Positions 1 to 8,199 are shown, counted from the first letter of the stretch. The stretch: 56,330 bases of DNA from Paenibacillus alginolyticus DSM 5050 = NBRC 15375 (GCF_000422905.1 NZ_AUGY01000053.1:1-56330), one strand, 5' to 3'. The notes: generated by a model from the letters alone, not told the origin. Translations and numbers: made by a program.

Positions 1-405
1 AGGGCTCAGACCCGTCAGCTAAACGTTATCGGTCTCCACGCCTTGGTCAGGTGTAACGAAGGAATGTGAGGGCATAGACCCGTAGAGTCTTGGGATGGTG
101 AACCCCCAAGGAAATTGTGGAGTATGCGTGCAGAAGAATAACACTTGGAGAAATGTTCCAACGCTTCTTCTGTTCCCGCATGCCCAAAATCGAAACAACG
201 GTGTCTAATGATGTCTAATGAGCTTGCTATTCGAACGGCAACTGTATTCCAAGGCGACGAAATCCTGCGAATGAGTGAGAATATGTGAGATAAACCCTTA
301 AAACCGAGGGACGGGCAGGATAGTTGAAGATTGTTCGCGGTGAACCGTATCATAAATAAGGGCAAGTTTTTGGTGAACAGCATTAAGTTTCAAGGGGGGC
401 AGTCT
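1..405. other. 5' intergenic leader, no supported gene
   Basis: No convincing coding sequence. A minus-strand open frame at 15-383 has no ribosome site and no recognisable domain. The first 200 bases have several short inverted segments and could be a structured RNA remnant, but I cannot assign a family. At about 308-328 lies a copy of an ACGGGCAG..TAGTT-type intergenic motif, and at 337-366 a copy of the GAACCGTATCATA repeat, immediately before the first gene. Confidence 0.4.
337..366 (+). repeat. GAACCGTATCATA repeat, copy 1
   Basis: Core GGTGAACCGTATCATAA followed by ATAAGGGCAAG. It is the first of five related intergenic copies in the first 9.3 kb, all in the same orientation. This copy has only the core and the 3' GGGC(G/A)A part, not the hairpin seen in copies 2 and 3. 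Confidence 0.7.
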
Positions 406-1353
406 ATGAACAAAACAGACCGTTTATTAGCCATCGTTCTGGAGCTGCAAAGCAGAGAAGTGGTACGGGGTGAAGATTTGGCAGACCTATTCGAAACAAG
501 CGTGCGGACCATCTATCGTGACATTCAGGCACTTAGTGAAGCGGGTGTGCCGATTATAGGTGCACCAGGCACAGGATATTCTTTGATGACAGGCTATTTT
601 CTGCCGCCGATCAGTTTCACCGTAGAAGAAGCCGTAACCTTGCTTATAGGAACGGACTTTATCGAGCAACGATTTGATGATGAGTATCGTGTCAGGGCTC
701 AAGCCGCTCGGAGGAAAATCGAAGCTATTCTATCGGAGAGCGTTCGCAATGAGACCTCTCGTGTGCGTAAGGCGCTGCGCTTGCTCACTCCCGGTAAACG
801 GGACGTGCTGTCAAAAGAAAGGGAATATTTCGAAAAGATCCGTCGAGCTATATTAGAGGAACGAAAGATCAGATTTCATTATTCGAAAGGGATTGGGGAT
901 TCCAAGGGGAATCACCATAGTGATCGTACCGTCGCCCCATATGGCCTGGTACTGGTTGAAAGATCTTGGATGCTCGTGGCCCGTTGTGATCTACGTCAAG
1001 ACATTCGCCATTTCCGTTTGTCCCGAATGGCCGAACTTATCGATCTGGAAGAACGCTTCGAGCTACCGGCGCATTTTAACTTAAGGGAGTATACTCCTCC
1101 GGATGATCGCCACTTGCGAGTTCGCCTTCGATTTAACCATGATATCGCAGATAAGGTGAAGGAATCGAACTATCATTACATAGAGGATATGGAAGAGCAT
1201 CAAGATGGATTGCATGTGGTCTTACGTGTTCGTCAACTGGATGAATTGTTGCAATGGGTGCTTGGCTGGGGAGCGGGTGTGATCGTATTGGAACCCGAAT
1301 CATTCCGAAGTTGTATTCGTGAGGAAGCCCAAAAGATGTTAAAACGCTACTGA
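406..1353 (+). CDS. YafY-type HTH/WYL-domain transcriptional regulator
   Basis: A 315-residue DNA-binding regulator. Residues about 5-60 form an HTH_11 winged helix (RLLAIVLELQ, then TSVRTIYRDIQAL). A WYL domain follows at about 140-220 (IRFHYSKG, then VAPYGLVLVERSWMLVARCD) and a WCX-type C-terminal region at 235-310. WYL proteins sense ligands, often nucleic acids or small effectors; no effector can be read here. The open frame starts further upstream at 331, but ATG 406 is chosen because a GGGGGGC ribosome site sits just before it and the HTH begins at once. The upstream extension would only translate an intergenic repeat. It is monocistronic; the next gene lies 200 bases away and no operator is obvious. 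Confidence 0.85.
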   Translation: MNKTDRLLAIVLELQSREVVRGEDLADLFETSVRTIYRDIQALSEAGVPIIGAPGTGYSLMTGYFLPPISFTVEEAVTLLIGTDFIEQRFDDEYRVRAQAARRKIEAILSESVRNETSRVRKALRLLTPGKRDVLSKEREYFEKIRRAILEERKIRFHYSKGIGDSKGNHHSDRTVAPYGLVLVERSWMLVARCDLRQDIRHFRLSRMAELIDLEERFELPAHFNLREYTPPDDRHLRVRLRFNHDIADKVKESNYHYIEDMEEHQDGLHVVLRVRQLDELLQWVLGWGAGVIVLEPESFRSCIREEAQKMLKRY

Positions 1354-1555
1354 CATAACGTTGTCAGTAGCGTTGTTTTATAATCGGGTATGTAAATGTA
1401 AGGAGTGGTGAGAATAAGTGCGAAGTACGTTGCATCGGTTGGGGTACATAGCCAATCTATTATTTACAGCTACTTTGCCCCTTAAGGAAGCTTCGCTGGT
1501 TCTGGCCCACGATAGTACGGTATTGTTTCATTTATTATAGGAAGGATGATATTGT

Positions 1556-1960
1556 GTGAATTTCGCTTCTGTACGCATCATTACCGACGACGTGGATCGT
1601 CTCGTCGAGTTCTATGAGAAAGTCATGGGTGTTTCGGCGGAGCGCCCCGCGCCCGTTTTTGCCGAACTCGTTGTGCCATCTTGTACCCTGGCAATCGGCC
1701 ACTCCCAGACGGCGCAACTATTCGGCGCTGGTTCCGTAGTTGCGGCCAACAATCACACTGTCATCATCGAGTTCCGCGTCGAGAATGTCGAAGCCGAATA
1801 CGCGCGCTTGAAGCCATTTGTCGATGAATGGGTAAAGGAACCGACTACGATGCCGTGGGGAAACCGTTCTGTGCTTTTCCGCGATCCCGACGGCAACCTC
1901 GTTAACCTCTTCGAGCCGGTGACCGAGGAAGCGATCAAACGGTTCAGCGGTAGGCGTTGA
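1556..1960 (+). CDS. VOC-family (glyoxalase/bleomycin-resistance-like) protein
   Basis: A 134-residue single-module vicinal oxygen chelate protein. The N-terminal half has ITDDVDRLVEFYEKVMG, the C-terminal half VEAEYARLKPFVDEW, and the typical ending NRSVLFRDPDGNLVNLFEPV carries the usual metal-ligand Glu region. Such proteins act as dimers in glyoxalase-like reactions, dioxygenation or antibiotic binding; the substrate is unknown. The start is GTG 1556, behind an AGGAAGGAT ribosome site. The gene stands alone between the WYL regulator and a pseudogene fragment. It is somewhat more GC-rich than its flanks. Confidence 0.85.
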   Translation: MNFASVRIITDDVDRLVEFYEKVMGVSAERPAPVFAELVVPSCTLAIGHSQTAQLFGAGSVVAANNHTVIIEFRVENVEAEYARLKPFVDEWVKEPTTMPWGNRSVLFRDPDGNLVNLFEPVTEEAIKRFSGRR

Positions 1961-2016
1961 CGGACAGTTAAAGTGAGCGAGGCTTCAATCTAGGGAGTGG
2001 CAACGATTCGTAAAAT

Positions 2017-2223
2017 ATGGTCCTCGAGTGCAGAATGATTGTGAGCGTCTGGGAATGGTGCTGGGACCTATATGATACTGAACGATATGGGAAGTATACA
2101 GTCTTCCGGGGAGGCAGTTGGGCTGAAGTTGAGAGCAACTGTGGTTCTACGAGAATAAGGAAAAGTATGCCCGATTTCAAGATAGATGATCTCGATTTTA
2201 GAACCGCACTTGCAACACCTTGA
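2017..2223 (+). pseudogene. Remnant of a formylglycine-generating-enzyme (SUMF1/FGE-sulfatase) domain protein
   Basis: The short open frame encodes VWEWCWDLYD, VFRGGSWAE and a terminal FKIDDLDFRTA. These match the order and spacing of the conserved C-terminal third of FGE-sulfatase domains (VWEWC..D, then RGGSW, then GFR). The N-terminal two thirds are absent and the frame before VWEW shows no further match, so this is a 5'-deleted relic, not a gene. The final GFR motif reads DFR here, consistent with relaxed selection. No functional FGE or sulfatase gene is visible in the window. Confidence 0.75.
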
Positions 2224-2268
2224 GGACAAGACATCGAGCATGCCGAAATCGAATTAAAATCACCGTAA

Positions 2269-2345
2269 GGGCCATCCTGCAAAGGATGGTCCTTAACTTG
2301 CCGTTAGAGACAGCGCGGGGAACCGTATCATAAGTAGGGCGAAAT
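2269..2345 (+). repeat. GAACCGTATCATA repeat, copy 2 (with leading hairpin)
   Basis: It begins with a short hairpin (GGCCATCCT, loop, AGGATGGTCC), continues with CTTGCCGTTA and AGACAGC, and ends with GGGAACCGTATCATAAG and TAGGGCGAA. It aligns with copy 3 over about 65 bases, showing that the repeat unit is larger than the core. Confidence 0.7.
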
Positions 2346-2351
2346 TTATGG

Positions 2352-2400
2352 TTATAGCAAGGAACCTCTTCGACAAAGTCGGAGAGGTTCCTTGCTATAA
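2352..2400. repeat. Long perfect hairpin downstream of the SDR gene
   Basis: TTATAGCAAGGAACCTCT pairs perfectly with AGAGGTTCCTTGCTATAA (18 bp), and an inner CGAC/GTCG stem encloses an AAA loop. It lies 75 bases past the stop of the minus-strand SDR gene. There is no T-run on either side, so it is not a classical intrinsic terminator. It may act as a 3' mRNA stabiliser or may be a small mobile-repeat relic. Confidence 0.7.
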
Positions 2401-2475
2401 TAGAAAGCCGGTTGGTTAGCTGATATATATTCTGCTAAGTGATGTTGACGTCCGCTCCAGTCCAATGGCAACGGC

Positions 2476-3303
2476 TTATTGCATGGGGTTGCCTTGCGCT
2501 GCATTCGAGACATTCTCCCAGGCTTCCCAGGTGGCTAGACGGTCAGCATAGATGCCGCGCGCTATAGGTAAGACTTCTGAGCCGAGCGCAAATCGTAGTG
2601 GGGGTTCCGCTGCGTCCACGATCTTGAGAACGGCTTCTGCAGTCGCTTGAGGGTTGCCGCGTTTTTCGTTTGATAGACGCGTGAACACCTGCTTCCGTAC
2701 ATCGGCATAGACGTCCATTTCCGGTACTCGCTTACCTGAAGCGCCAAACTCAGTCGCATAGGCACTGGGTTCGAGCAGCGTCACCTTAATCCCAAAGTCC
2801 TTGACCTCTTGCGCCAGACTTTCGTGGAGTCCTTCGACCGCCCATTTGGAGGAGCAATAGAAGCCGATGAGCGGCCTTGCCTCGATCCCAAGGGAGCTTG
2901 AAACGCTGAGCAAATGCCCGCTGCCCTGCTTCCTCAGCAATGGCAAGGCGGCTTGGATGACTCGAAGATAACCAAAGTAGTTCGCATCAAACAGAGCGCG
3001 GACATCGGCTTCGCTTGCCTCCTCGACCATTCCGACCAAAGTATAACCGGCATTGTTGAGGACAACGTCCAGCTTGCCGAAATGGGCATGAGCCCGCTGA
3101 ACGACTTGGCGGACCTGGTCAGCATCCGTTACGTCGAGTGCCATGGGAAGAACGAGATCTCCGAAACGTTCCTTCAAATCGACAACGTCCTCCAATTTGC
3201 GGGCGGTAGCTGCAACTTTATCGCCACGCGTGAGCGCGGCTTCTGCCCATATGCGTCCTAAACCGCGAGAGGCTCCCGTGATGAACCAGACTCTTTTGTC
3301 CAT
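2476..3303 (-). CDS. SDR-family NAD(P)-dependent oxidoreductase
   Basis: A 275-residue short-chain dehydrogenase. The Rossmann glycine motif TGASRGLG is at residues 9-16, NNAG at 83-86, the catalytic Ser lies in SVSSS around 133-137, and the YCSSK catalytic motif gives Tyr149 and Lys153. The protein is cytosolic; the substrate is unknown. It is transcribed divergently from a TetR regulator over a 114-base gap holding a small inverted repeat, an arrangement typical of TetR-controlled detoxification or xenobiotic-reduction genes. The ribosome site is GGAGGAG just upstream of ATG 3303. No regulatory data; family assignment is firm, role inferred. Confidence 0.92.
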   Translation of the reverse strand: MDKRVWFITGASRGLGRIWAEAALTRGDKVAATARKLEDVVDLKERFGDLVLPMALDVTDADQVRQVVQRAHAHFGKLDVVLNNAGYTLVGMVEEASEADVRALFDANYFGYLRVIQAALPLLRKQGSGHLLSVSSSLGIEARPLIGFYCSSKWAVEGLHESLAQEVKDFGIKVTLLEPSAYATEFGASGKRVPEMDVYADVRKQVFTRLSNEKRGNPQATAEAVLKIVDAAEPPLRFALGSEVLPIARGIYADRLATWEAWENVSNAAQGNPMQ

Positions 3304-3366
3304 GTATACTCCTCCTTTAAATTCCCTGTTCTGTGTGGGATACTTAAATTAAAGCACCCAAATACG

Positions 3367-3380
3367 GAACTGTAAAGTTC
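3367..3380. promoter_or_regulatory. Candidate TetR operator in the SDR/TetR divergent region
   Basis: GAACT-GTAA-AGTTC, an inverted repeat of two 5-bp arms, lies about midway between the divergent SDR and TetR starts. Position and symmetry fit an operator controlling both genes; the short arms make it only a candidate. Confidence 0.4.
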
Positions 3381-3417
3381 TGGAAATATAAAGTATCGAA
3401 AAAGGGGGTTAAATTTT

Positions 3418-4086
3418 ATGAATAAGATTAAAAATGAAGAGTCAGTCGGATCCAAATTAGCTGACAAAGTAGTGGAAAAACCAGCGAAAACATTAGGCCG
3501 TAAACGAGATCACACGCGGGATGCTAAAATCCTGGAAGCGACAATCGACATCCTCGCCGAAGCCGGTTTTGATGGAATGACAATGGACATGGTCGCAGCT
3601 AGAGCGAAGGCCGGAAAGGCGACGGTGTATCGCCGCTGGTCCTCCAAGGCAGAGCTAGTCCGAGATGCCTTAACCTGGATGAATCGAAATCATCTTGAGC
3701 TTGACCTCTTGCCCGATACGGGAACCTTGCGCAATGATCTGCTTGCGCTATTGAAGCCGCAATCGATCGAAGAAGGTGAACGCAAACTTCGAGTACTCGC
3801 AGGCCTGGGCTCCTTTTTATCGCAGAATCCGGAAACGGTTAACGGAGAAATTTTCGAACCGTGGGCTGTAGTGAATCGTGAGCTCATGCACCGGGCCGTC
3901 GGCCGCGGTGAAATCTCCACCCGCGCGGACATTGAAATGGCTTGCCAGGTTATTACTTCAATGGCTTCTTATCGCGGACTGGTACAGCGCAAAACATTCG
4001 ACAAGCACTTCTACACTTCACTAATCGACGGCGTCCTACTACCTGCCCTCAAAAATCCGTTAACATCTCCAAATGAAACGGAATAA
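3418..4086 (+). CDS. TetR/AcrR-family transcriptional regulator
   Basis: A 222-residue repressor-type protein. After a basic 35-residue N-terminal tail, the TetR HTH spans about 38-85 (ILEATIDILAEAGFDGMTMDMVAARAKAGKATVYRRWSSKAELV). The remaining helical C-terminal half is a ligand/dimer domain of the TetR_C_16-like sort. The start is ATG 3418 behind AAAGGGGG. Divergent to the SDR gene, it probably represses that gene and itself. The inducer is unknown. Confidence 0.9.
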   Translation: MNKIKNEESVGSKLADKVVEKPAKTLGRKRDHTRDAKILEATIDILAEAGFDGMTMDMVAARAKAGKATVYRRWSSKAELVRDALTWMNRNHLELDLLPDTGTLRNDLLALLKPQSIEEGERKLRVLAGLGSFLSQNPETVNGEIFEPWAVVNRELMHRAVGRGEISTRADIEMACQVITSMASYRGLVQRKTFDKHFYTSLIDGVLLPALKNPLTSPNETE

Positions 4087-4143
4087 GGAAGGCGACCTTT
4101 TGCTTGTGGAAAGAAAAGCCCCCCACGTATTGGTCATGATGAA

Positions 4144-4215
4144 AGGCCATCCAGCAAAAGGATGGCCTTAAAACTTGCCGTTACAGACAGCACGGTGAAC
4201 CGTATGACAAATGAT
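4144..4215 (+). repeat. GAACCGTATCATA repeat, copy 3 (with leading hairpin)
   Basis: It has the same layout as copy 2: the hairpin AGGCCATCC/GGATGGCCT, then AAACTTGCCGTTACAGACAG, then CGGTGAACCGTATGACAA. The end of the core has diverged (GACAA for CATAA). It lies between two TetR genes, just downstream of the first. Confidence 0.65.
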
Positions 4216-4330
4216 GCAAAATTGGAGTGTCCGCAGGATTTAACGAAGTTTGAACAAAGTGATTGAAAACCTGCTTTTGTCGCCGAGTAGACAGGATGAA
4301 GGGGAGAAGTAATGTAGGAAAGGCATCAGG

Positions 4331-5218
4331 CTAAATACCCGAGAATATAATATTCCTCAACTGAACGACCAGACTTTTAAGTTCCTTCTCCCTCTCCAAA
4401 TAGTGCAGCGAGGCCTGTATTAACGGATGATTCGCTGTCTCCTTGCTAACCTCAGTCTGGATAAAACGGTAAAGCTCCCTTATTTCCGAACGATGTACGG
4501 CGCCGGCCGGGATCGTGTTAATGGCCTTATCCATCTCCCGAAACAGTTCTGAAAGAATCTGCCTCTTCCCACCCTGCCGGTCCTCGAATCCCCAGTTTAA
4601 ATACCTCTCGAATGAAGCTTGGTTCAGCATAGACTTAAGATCGGACGTCATCATATGCTTAATGAGCACATGGAGCTTTTCCAAGATGAACTTCGCCGTT
4701 TCCTCGAGTGATAACGACCTCTCCTCATATACAATCCAAAATAGATATTCCTTCAGAATCGCCCGATAGATGGCAACCAAATCCCATAGGAACGGTTGGA
4801 TTTCCTCGCCATACACATGCAGCAAACAATCTCTATGCCATCGGATGAGCCGCCCCCTAACCTTGTGTCTGAGTGGCTGGAACTTGGGATCCTGTTGAAT
4901 AGGGAGCTCAGTAAATTCGACCAGAATATGTTTGTACTCCATAAAGTAGCGGAATCGCAAAACGATCTGCTGAACAAACTGTTCTTCCGGCGATAGTCCG
5001 GGAAGACGTGTCAGCTCATCGACTTGATCAAAATAGTTGTTATGACATTGATTAAATACCTCGCTAAAGAGATCCTCTTTGGAAGGAAAGTATTTATAGA
5101 CCGATCCTTTGGCAATACCGCAATCATCGGCAATATCCTGTATCGTCGTCGAAAGAAACCCGCGTTCTTTAAAAAGCCTCGTCGCTGATTGAACGACCTC
5201 TTCCCTTGTCACAATCAT
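4331..5218 (-). CDS. TetR/AcrR-family transcriptional regulator, long form
   Basis: 295 residues, longer than the usual 190-220. The N-terminal HTH spans residues 1-47 (VVQSATRLFKERGFLSTTIQDIADDCGIAKGSVYKYFPSKEDLF). The long helical C-terminus ends in LHYLEREKELKSLVVQLRNI, possibly an extra dimerisation helix. It is divergent from an isochorismatase-like gene and DHA2 exporter, the classical arrangement of an efflux repressor. The 127-base gap contains TGACTTAC twice and a TGACT-TAC-AGTCA palindrome. The inducer is unknown. Confidence 0.9.
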   Translation of the reverse strand: MIVTREEVVQSATRLFKERGFLSTTIQDIADDCGIAKGSVYKYFPSKEDLFSEVFNQCHNNYFDQVDELTRLPGLSPEEQFVQQIVLRFRYFMEYKHILVEFTELPIQQDPKFQPLRHKVRGRLIRWHRDCLLHVYGEEIQPFLWDLVAIYRAILKEYLFWIVYEERSLSLEETAKFILEKLHVLIKHMMTSDLKSMLNQASFERYLNWGFEDRQGGKRQILSELFREMDKAINTIPAGAVHRSEIRELYRFIQTEVSKETANHPLIQASLHYLEREKELKSLVVQLRNIIFSGI

Positions 5219-5304
5219 AAAAAAGATTCTCCCTCCTTGACTTACTATGAATCATGGTACAAAATATAAAACATCAAGTCAAATGATCGAAAGTTCACGA
5301 TTGG

Positions 5305-5317
5305 TGACTTACAGTCA
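5305..5317. promoter_or_regulatory. Candidate TetR operator before the isochorismatase-like/exporter operon
   Basis: TGACT-TAC-AGTCA is a perfect inverted repeat (5-bp arms) 29 bases before the ATG, just upstream of a -10-like TAGAAT at 5322-5327. A second TGACTTAC sits near the divergent TetR start (about 5240), so the two half-matching sites flank both promoters. Confidence 0.45.
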
Positions 5318-5345
5318 AATTTAGAATAATGAGGAGAATATCGGT

Positions 5346-5924
5346 ATGGAAAAATTATTTGATCCGCAAAAAACAGCGCTGGTTGTCATTGATCTGCAAA
5401 AGTGGTTAGGGAACCAATACGCCCCTTATTCCGCCGAGCAGGTGGTATCAAATGCGGCCGTCTTGGCCGATGCTTTTCGTGAACAAGGCTCGATGGTTGC
5501 CCTGGTCAGGGTATCCAGCAAGGACCTGAAGGATATTCCTAAACCGAAGCTGGATACCCCTGCACCTGCACTGAATCTGCCTGAGGGTTGGGATGAAATC
5601 GTCCCAGAAATGCGGGTCGCCGCCACAGACCACATCATTACCAAGAAGCAGTGGGGAGCTTTTTACGGAACGGAGCTCGATCTGCAGCTGCGCCGCAGGG
5701 GAATCGATACCATCGTTTTATGTGGCATCGCAACTGGACTTGGTGTGGATACGACTGCGCGGGAAGCGTTTATGCATGGCTATCAGCAGATTTTTGCGAT
5801 TGATGCGATGACCGGATTTTCCCAGGCCGAGCATGATTACGTAAAAGGCCATATTTTCCCGCGTATTGGGCGTACTCGGACCACACAAGAAATCATCTCA
5901 ACCTTTACTGAAGATAGATCGTAA
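5346..5924 (+). CDS. Isochorismatase-family (cysteine hydrolase fold) protein lacking the catalytic Cys
   Basis: 192 residues with the isochorismatase fold. Asp16 (VVIDLQ) and Lys100 or Lys101 (ITKKQWGAF) of the usual Asp-Lys-Cys triad are visible. At the nucleophile position the motif reads GIATGLGVDTTARE, with Gly133 where nicotinamidase-type members have Cys. Members with Gly here include true isochorismatases, which need no thiol. The enzyme is therefore not expected to be an amidase of the nicotinamidase type. It forms an operon with the DHA2 exporter (the gap to its ribosome site is about 10 bases) and is divergent from a TetR, suggesting a detoxification role. The ribosome site is AATGAGGAG. 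Confidence 0.88.
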   Translation: MEKLFDPQKTALVVIDLQKWLGNQYAPYSAEQVVSNAAVLADAFREQGSMVALVRVSSKDLKDIPKPKLDTPAPALNLPEGWDEIVPEMRVAATDHIITKKQWGAFYGTELDLQLRRRGIDTIVLCGIATGLGVDTTAREAFMHGYQQIFAIDAMTGFSQAEHDYVKGHIFPRIGRTRTTQEIISTFTEDRS

Positions 5925-5947
5925 GGTTATTGCAGGAGGTTGATCTC

Positions 5948-7420
5948 ATGACCCAAAGGAAACGTCTCCAGAACGATCTGATGTATCCTTGGTATGTCTT
6001 ATCCGTAACCAGTCTCGGTGCGTTTTTGGTTCTAATCAATATCGGAACGCTCAATGTCGCATTGCCTGAATTAAGCCGGCAGTTTCATACGGATGCAGCA
6101 ACATCCGGCTGGATTTTACTTTCCTATATGCTTGTAAACACCATTCTGATCTTGGTCTTTGGGCAAGTATCGGATATATTCGGAAGAAGGCGGATGTATT
6201 TAATCGGATTGGGTGTGTTTACCATAACCAGTTTCTTACTTGGCTACTCCCCAAATGCGGAGATCCTCATTCTTCTTCGCATCGTACAGGCTGCCGGAGG
6301 AGCCCTAGTGGTGACGAACACAACGCCGCTGATCACTGACGCATTTCCCAAAACACAGCTTGGCACCGGTCTAGGCCTGAATATCTTGTCCGCTTCCATC
6401 GCGCAGGTGCTTGGCCCTGTCGTCGGCGGCCTGGTAACGACTGCTTGGGGCTGGAGGTGGGTATTCTGGTTCAATGTCCCCTTCGGGATCGTTGCCTTCA
6501 TCTGGGGCCTCCAGATTCTAAGAGAGAAGCCGCTGACAGGGCCTCGTACCAAAGTCGATCGATATGGGGGTATCCTGGTCTTTATCGCTTTAGCTGGTTT
6601 AATCATAGCTCTATCCAAGGGGGGAGAGTTGGGCTGGGGAGACAAGCAAGTGATTGGAGGTTTTGCTGTATTCGCGATAATAACCCCTATATTTTTATGG
6701 CATGAGCATCGATCGGCTTCTCCTTTGCTGGATATAAGCCTTTTTAAAAATTGGATGTTCGGTATGGCGAATATCGCTACCTTCTTTCATTCCTTTGCTC
6801 GCACGGCAGTTGCCCTGCTTTTCGCGCTGTACTTCCAATTTGCCTTCCACCAAAACGCACTTGAGGCCGGTCTAAGGATTCTTCCAATTACGATAGGAAT
6901 GTTGATCATATCCCCCATTGCCGGCATGTTAACCAAGAGAATCGCCCTTCGAGTCCTATCCTCGCTTGGAATACTCCTATCCATAGCAGGACTACTGCTG
7001 CTCTTATTCGTACTCGGAGGGAATTTCCCTTACGGGGCCACCGCATGCGGGATGCTGTTAATCGGGATCGGGACTGGCTTATTTCTTACTCCCAATACGA
7101 TGGAGATCATGTCGTCCGTTCCTGAGAACAGCCGAGGGGTGGCAAATGGGCTGCGGTCCATGCTCTATAACTTGGGCCAGGTGCTGAGTACGGCCCTTTC
7201 TTTAACCATTGTCAGTGCGGCGCTACCGGCCCATATGAAGAACGTGCTGTATTCCGGAAAAAACGCTGTGATTTCGGACGTTGATTTTACTTTCATCATT
7301 CACGGCTACCGCTGGGTCATCATCGCATTGCTATGGACTTCCCTATTGGCCCTTGCAGCATCGTGGTTTCGTCCTCATCCGAAAAACAGAGCCTACGAGG
7401 GTTCTTCCGCAGCCAGCTGA
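5948..7420 (+). CDS. MFS transporter, DHA2 (14-TM) drug:H+ antiporter family
   Basis: 490 residues with 14 predicted membrane segments. The motif A equivalent GQVSDIFGRRRMYLIG follows TM2, and motif C-like GPVVGGLVTTAWGWRWVFWFNVPFG lies at TM5-6, as in EmrB/QacA relatives. It exports hydrophobic or cationic compounds using the proton gradient. The start is ATG 5948, because AGGAGG sits at 5934-5939; the frame also opens upstream at TTG 5930, which would overlap that ribosome site. It is the second gene of the operon with the isochorismatase-like protein, probably under the upstream TetR. A strong hairpin at 7636 probably ends the transcript. Confidence 0.92.
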   Translation: MTQRKRLQNDLMYPWYVLSVTSLGAFLVLINIGTLNVALPELSRQFHTDAATSGWILLSYMLVNTILILVFGQVSDIFGRRRMYLIGLGVFTITSFLLGYSPNAEILILLRIVQAAGGALVVTNTTPLITDAFPKTQLGTGLGLNILSASIAQVLGPVVGGLVTTAWGWRWVFWFNVPFGIVAFIWGLQILREKPLTGPRTKVDRYGGILVFIALAGLIIALSKGGELGWGDKQVIGGFAVFAIITPIFLWHEHRSASPLLDISLFKNWMFGMANIATFFHSFARTAVALLFALYFQFAFHQNALEAGLRILPITIGMLIISPIAGMLTKRIALRVLSSLGILLSIAGLLLLLFVLGGNFPYGATACGMLLIGIGTGLFLTPNTMEIMSSVPENSRGVANGLRSMLYNLGQVLSTALSLTIVSAALPAHMKNVLYSGKNAVISDVDFTFIIHGYRWVIIALLWTSLLALAASWFRPHPKNRAYEGSSAAS

Positions 7421-7635
7421 ATTCGAGTATGGGGGGCTGATCGATGAAATTTACGCTGAATGGAAAAGCACTTCAGGTCATTCTAAACATGATTAGCCAT
7501 CACAAGCAACGACAAGTAGTGATGCTGGCATTCAGCGTGAATGGGTTTACAAGAACGTAAAGAAAGGCTATCTCACTAAAGAGTTGGCCACAAATTTACC
7601 GCCACTAATAGCTGGGATGAAAACAACTGTTTTTA

Positions 7636-7661
7636 GAGCAAAACTGATGTTTTGCTCTTTG
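7636..7661 (+). terminator. Intrinsic terminator of the exporter operon
   Basis: AGAGCAAAAC-TGAT-GTTTTGCTCT followed by TTGTCTC: a perfect 10-bp stem with a 4-base loop, about 215 bases past the exporter stop. The T-run is short. Confidence 0.7.
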
Positions 7662-7679
7662 TCTCTAGTTATAAAATTT

Positions 7680-7727
7680 CGCCGTTACAGTGTTACGGTG
7701 AACCGTATCATAAGTAGGGCGAAGTTC
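7680..7727 (+). repeat. GAACCGTATCATA repeat, copy 4
   Basis: GCCGTTACAG, then ACGGTGAACCGTATCATAAG and TAGGGCGAAGTTC. It lies directly upstream of the -35 of the MerR promoter. Confidence 0.7.
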
Positions 7728-7734
7728 AGGTGCC

Positions 7735-7788
7735 TTTACATTTTCCAATCCAAATGCTATCATGCAAACATGATGTTAACGTCATATT
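7735..7788 (+). promoter_or_regulatory. merR promoter with overlapping MerR-type operator
   Basis: -35 TTTACA (7735-7740), 17-bp spacer, extended -10 TGCTATCAT (hexamer 7758-7763). Just downstream, 7767-7788 is a near-palindrome with AACATGATGTT and AACGTCATATT arms. It matches the perfect palindrome before the next gene in 20 of 22 positions. Its place over the start point suggests autorepression. Confidence 0.65.
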
Positions 7789-7812
7789 ATATCTTAGAAG
7801 GAGTGATACATC

Positions 7813-8199
7813 ATGAACCGCATGCGCATTGGCGATTTGACAGAACGAGCCGGGGTAACCCAGCGCACGGTTCGCTATTACGAGAGCATTGGATTGCTTC
7901 CATCTGGCGAGCGCGAAGGCAATGGTCATCATTACTACACGGAAGAAACGGTTGCTCGTCTGCAAAAGATCGATCAGTTGAAGAAGATTGGCCTAAGTTT
8001 GGAGGAAATTCGGGACGTTATCGAGCTTTACTTTACGGATACGAGCGGGGTGCTGCCGAAACGGAAAGTCCTCGGCATACTGCGCCAGCATCTGGCCGAC
8101 ACGGACCAGAAGCTTGAAGCACTCGGGCAGTTCCGCAGCGATTTGCAGTCGAATATAGAACGTTTCGAGCGATGGCTCGAGGCCAATGAAAGCGATTAA
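7813..8199 (+). CDS. MerR-family transcriptional regulator
   Basis: 128 residues. The MerR HTH is at residues 1-45 (MRIGDLTERAGVTQRTVRYYESIGLLPSGER), followed by the second wing and an alpha-helical dimerisation segment to about residue 120 (LKKIGLSLEEIRDVIELYF). There is no Cys pair for metal binding, so it is not a metal-sensing MerR and may respond to small molecules or thiol stress. It is co-directional with an NAD(P)-dependent dehydrogenase gene whose leader carries a perfect 22-bp palindrome matching that of merR, which makes the dehydrogenase its likely target. The ribosome site is AGAAGGAG. Confidence 0.9.
   Translation: MNRMRIGDLTERAGVTQRTVRYYESIGLLPSGEREGNGHHYYTEETVARLQKIDQLKKIGLSLEEIRDVIELYFTDTSGVLPKRKVLGILRQHLADTDQKLEALGQFRSDLQSNIERFERWLEANESD

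Larger units (their letters stand above)
7421..7812. other. Intergenic region: terminator, repeat copy 4, merR promoter
   Basis: There is no intact gene. Short frames just after the exporter (around 7444-7560) look protein-like but match nothing I recognise. The distal part holds the exporter terminator, repeat copy 4 (7680-7727) and the promoter/operator of the MerR gene. Confidence 0.5.

Noticed and set aside
15..383. 122-codon minus-strand frame at the start of the window
   Set aside because: No ribosome site, no recognisable domain, and it crosses intergenic repeat copy 1.
7444..7560. Short coding-like frames after the DHA2 exporter
   Set aside because: Two frames read briefly like protein but neither is sustained nor recognised; evidence insufficient for a pseudogene call.
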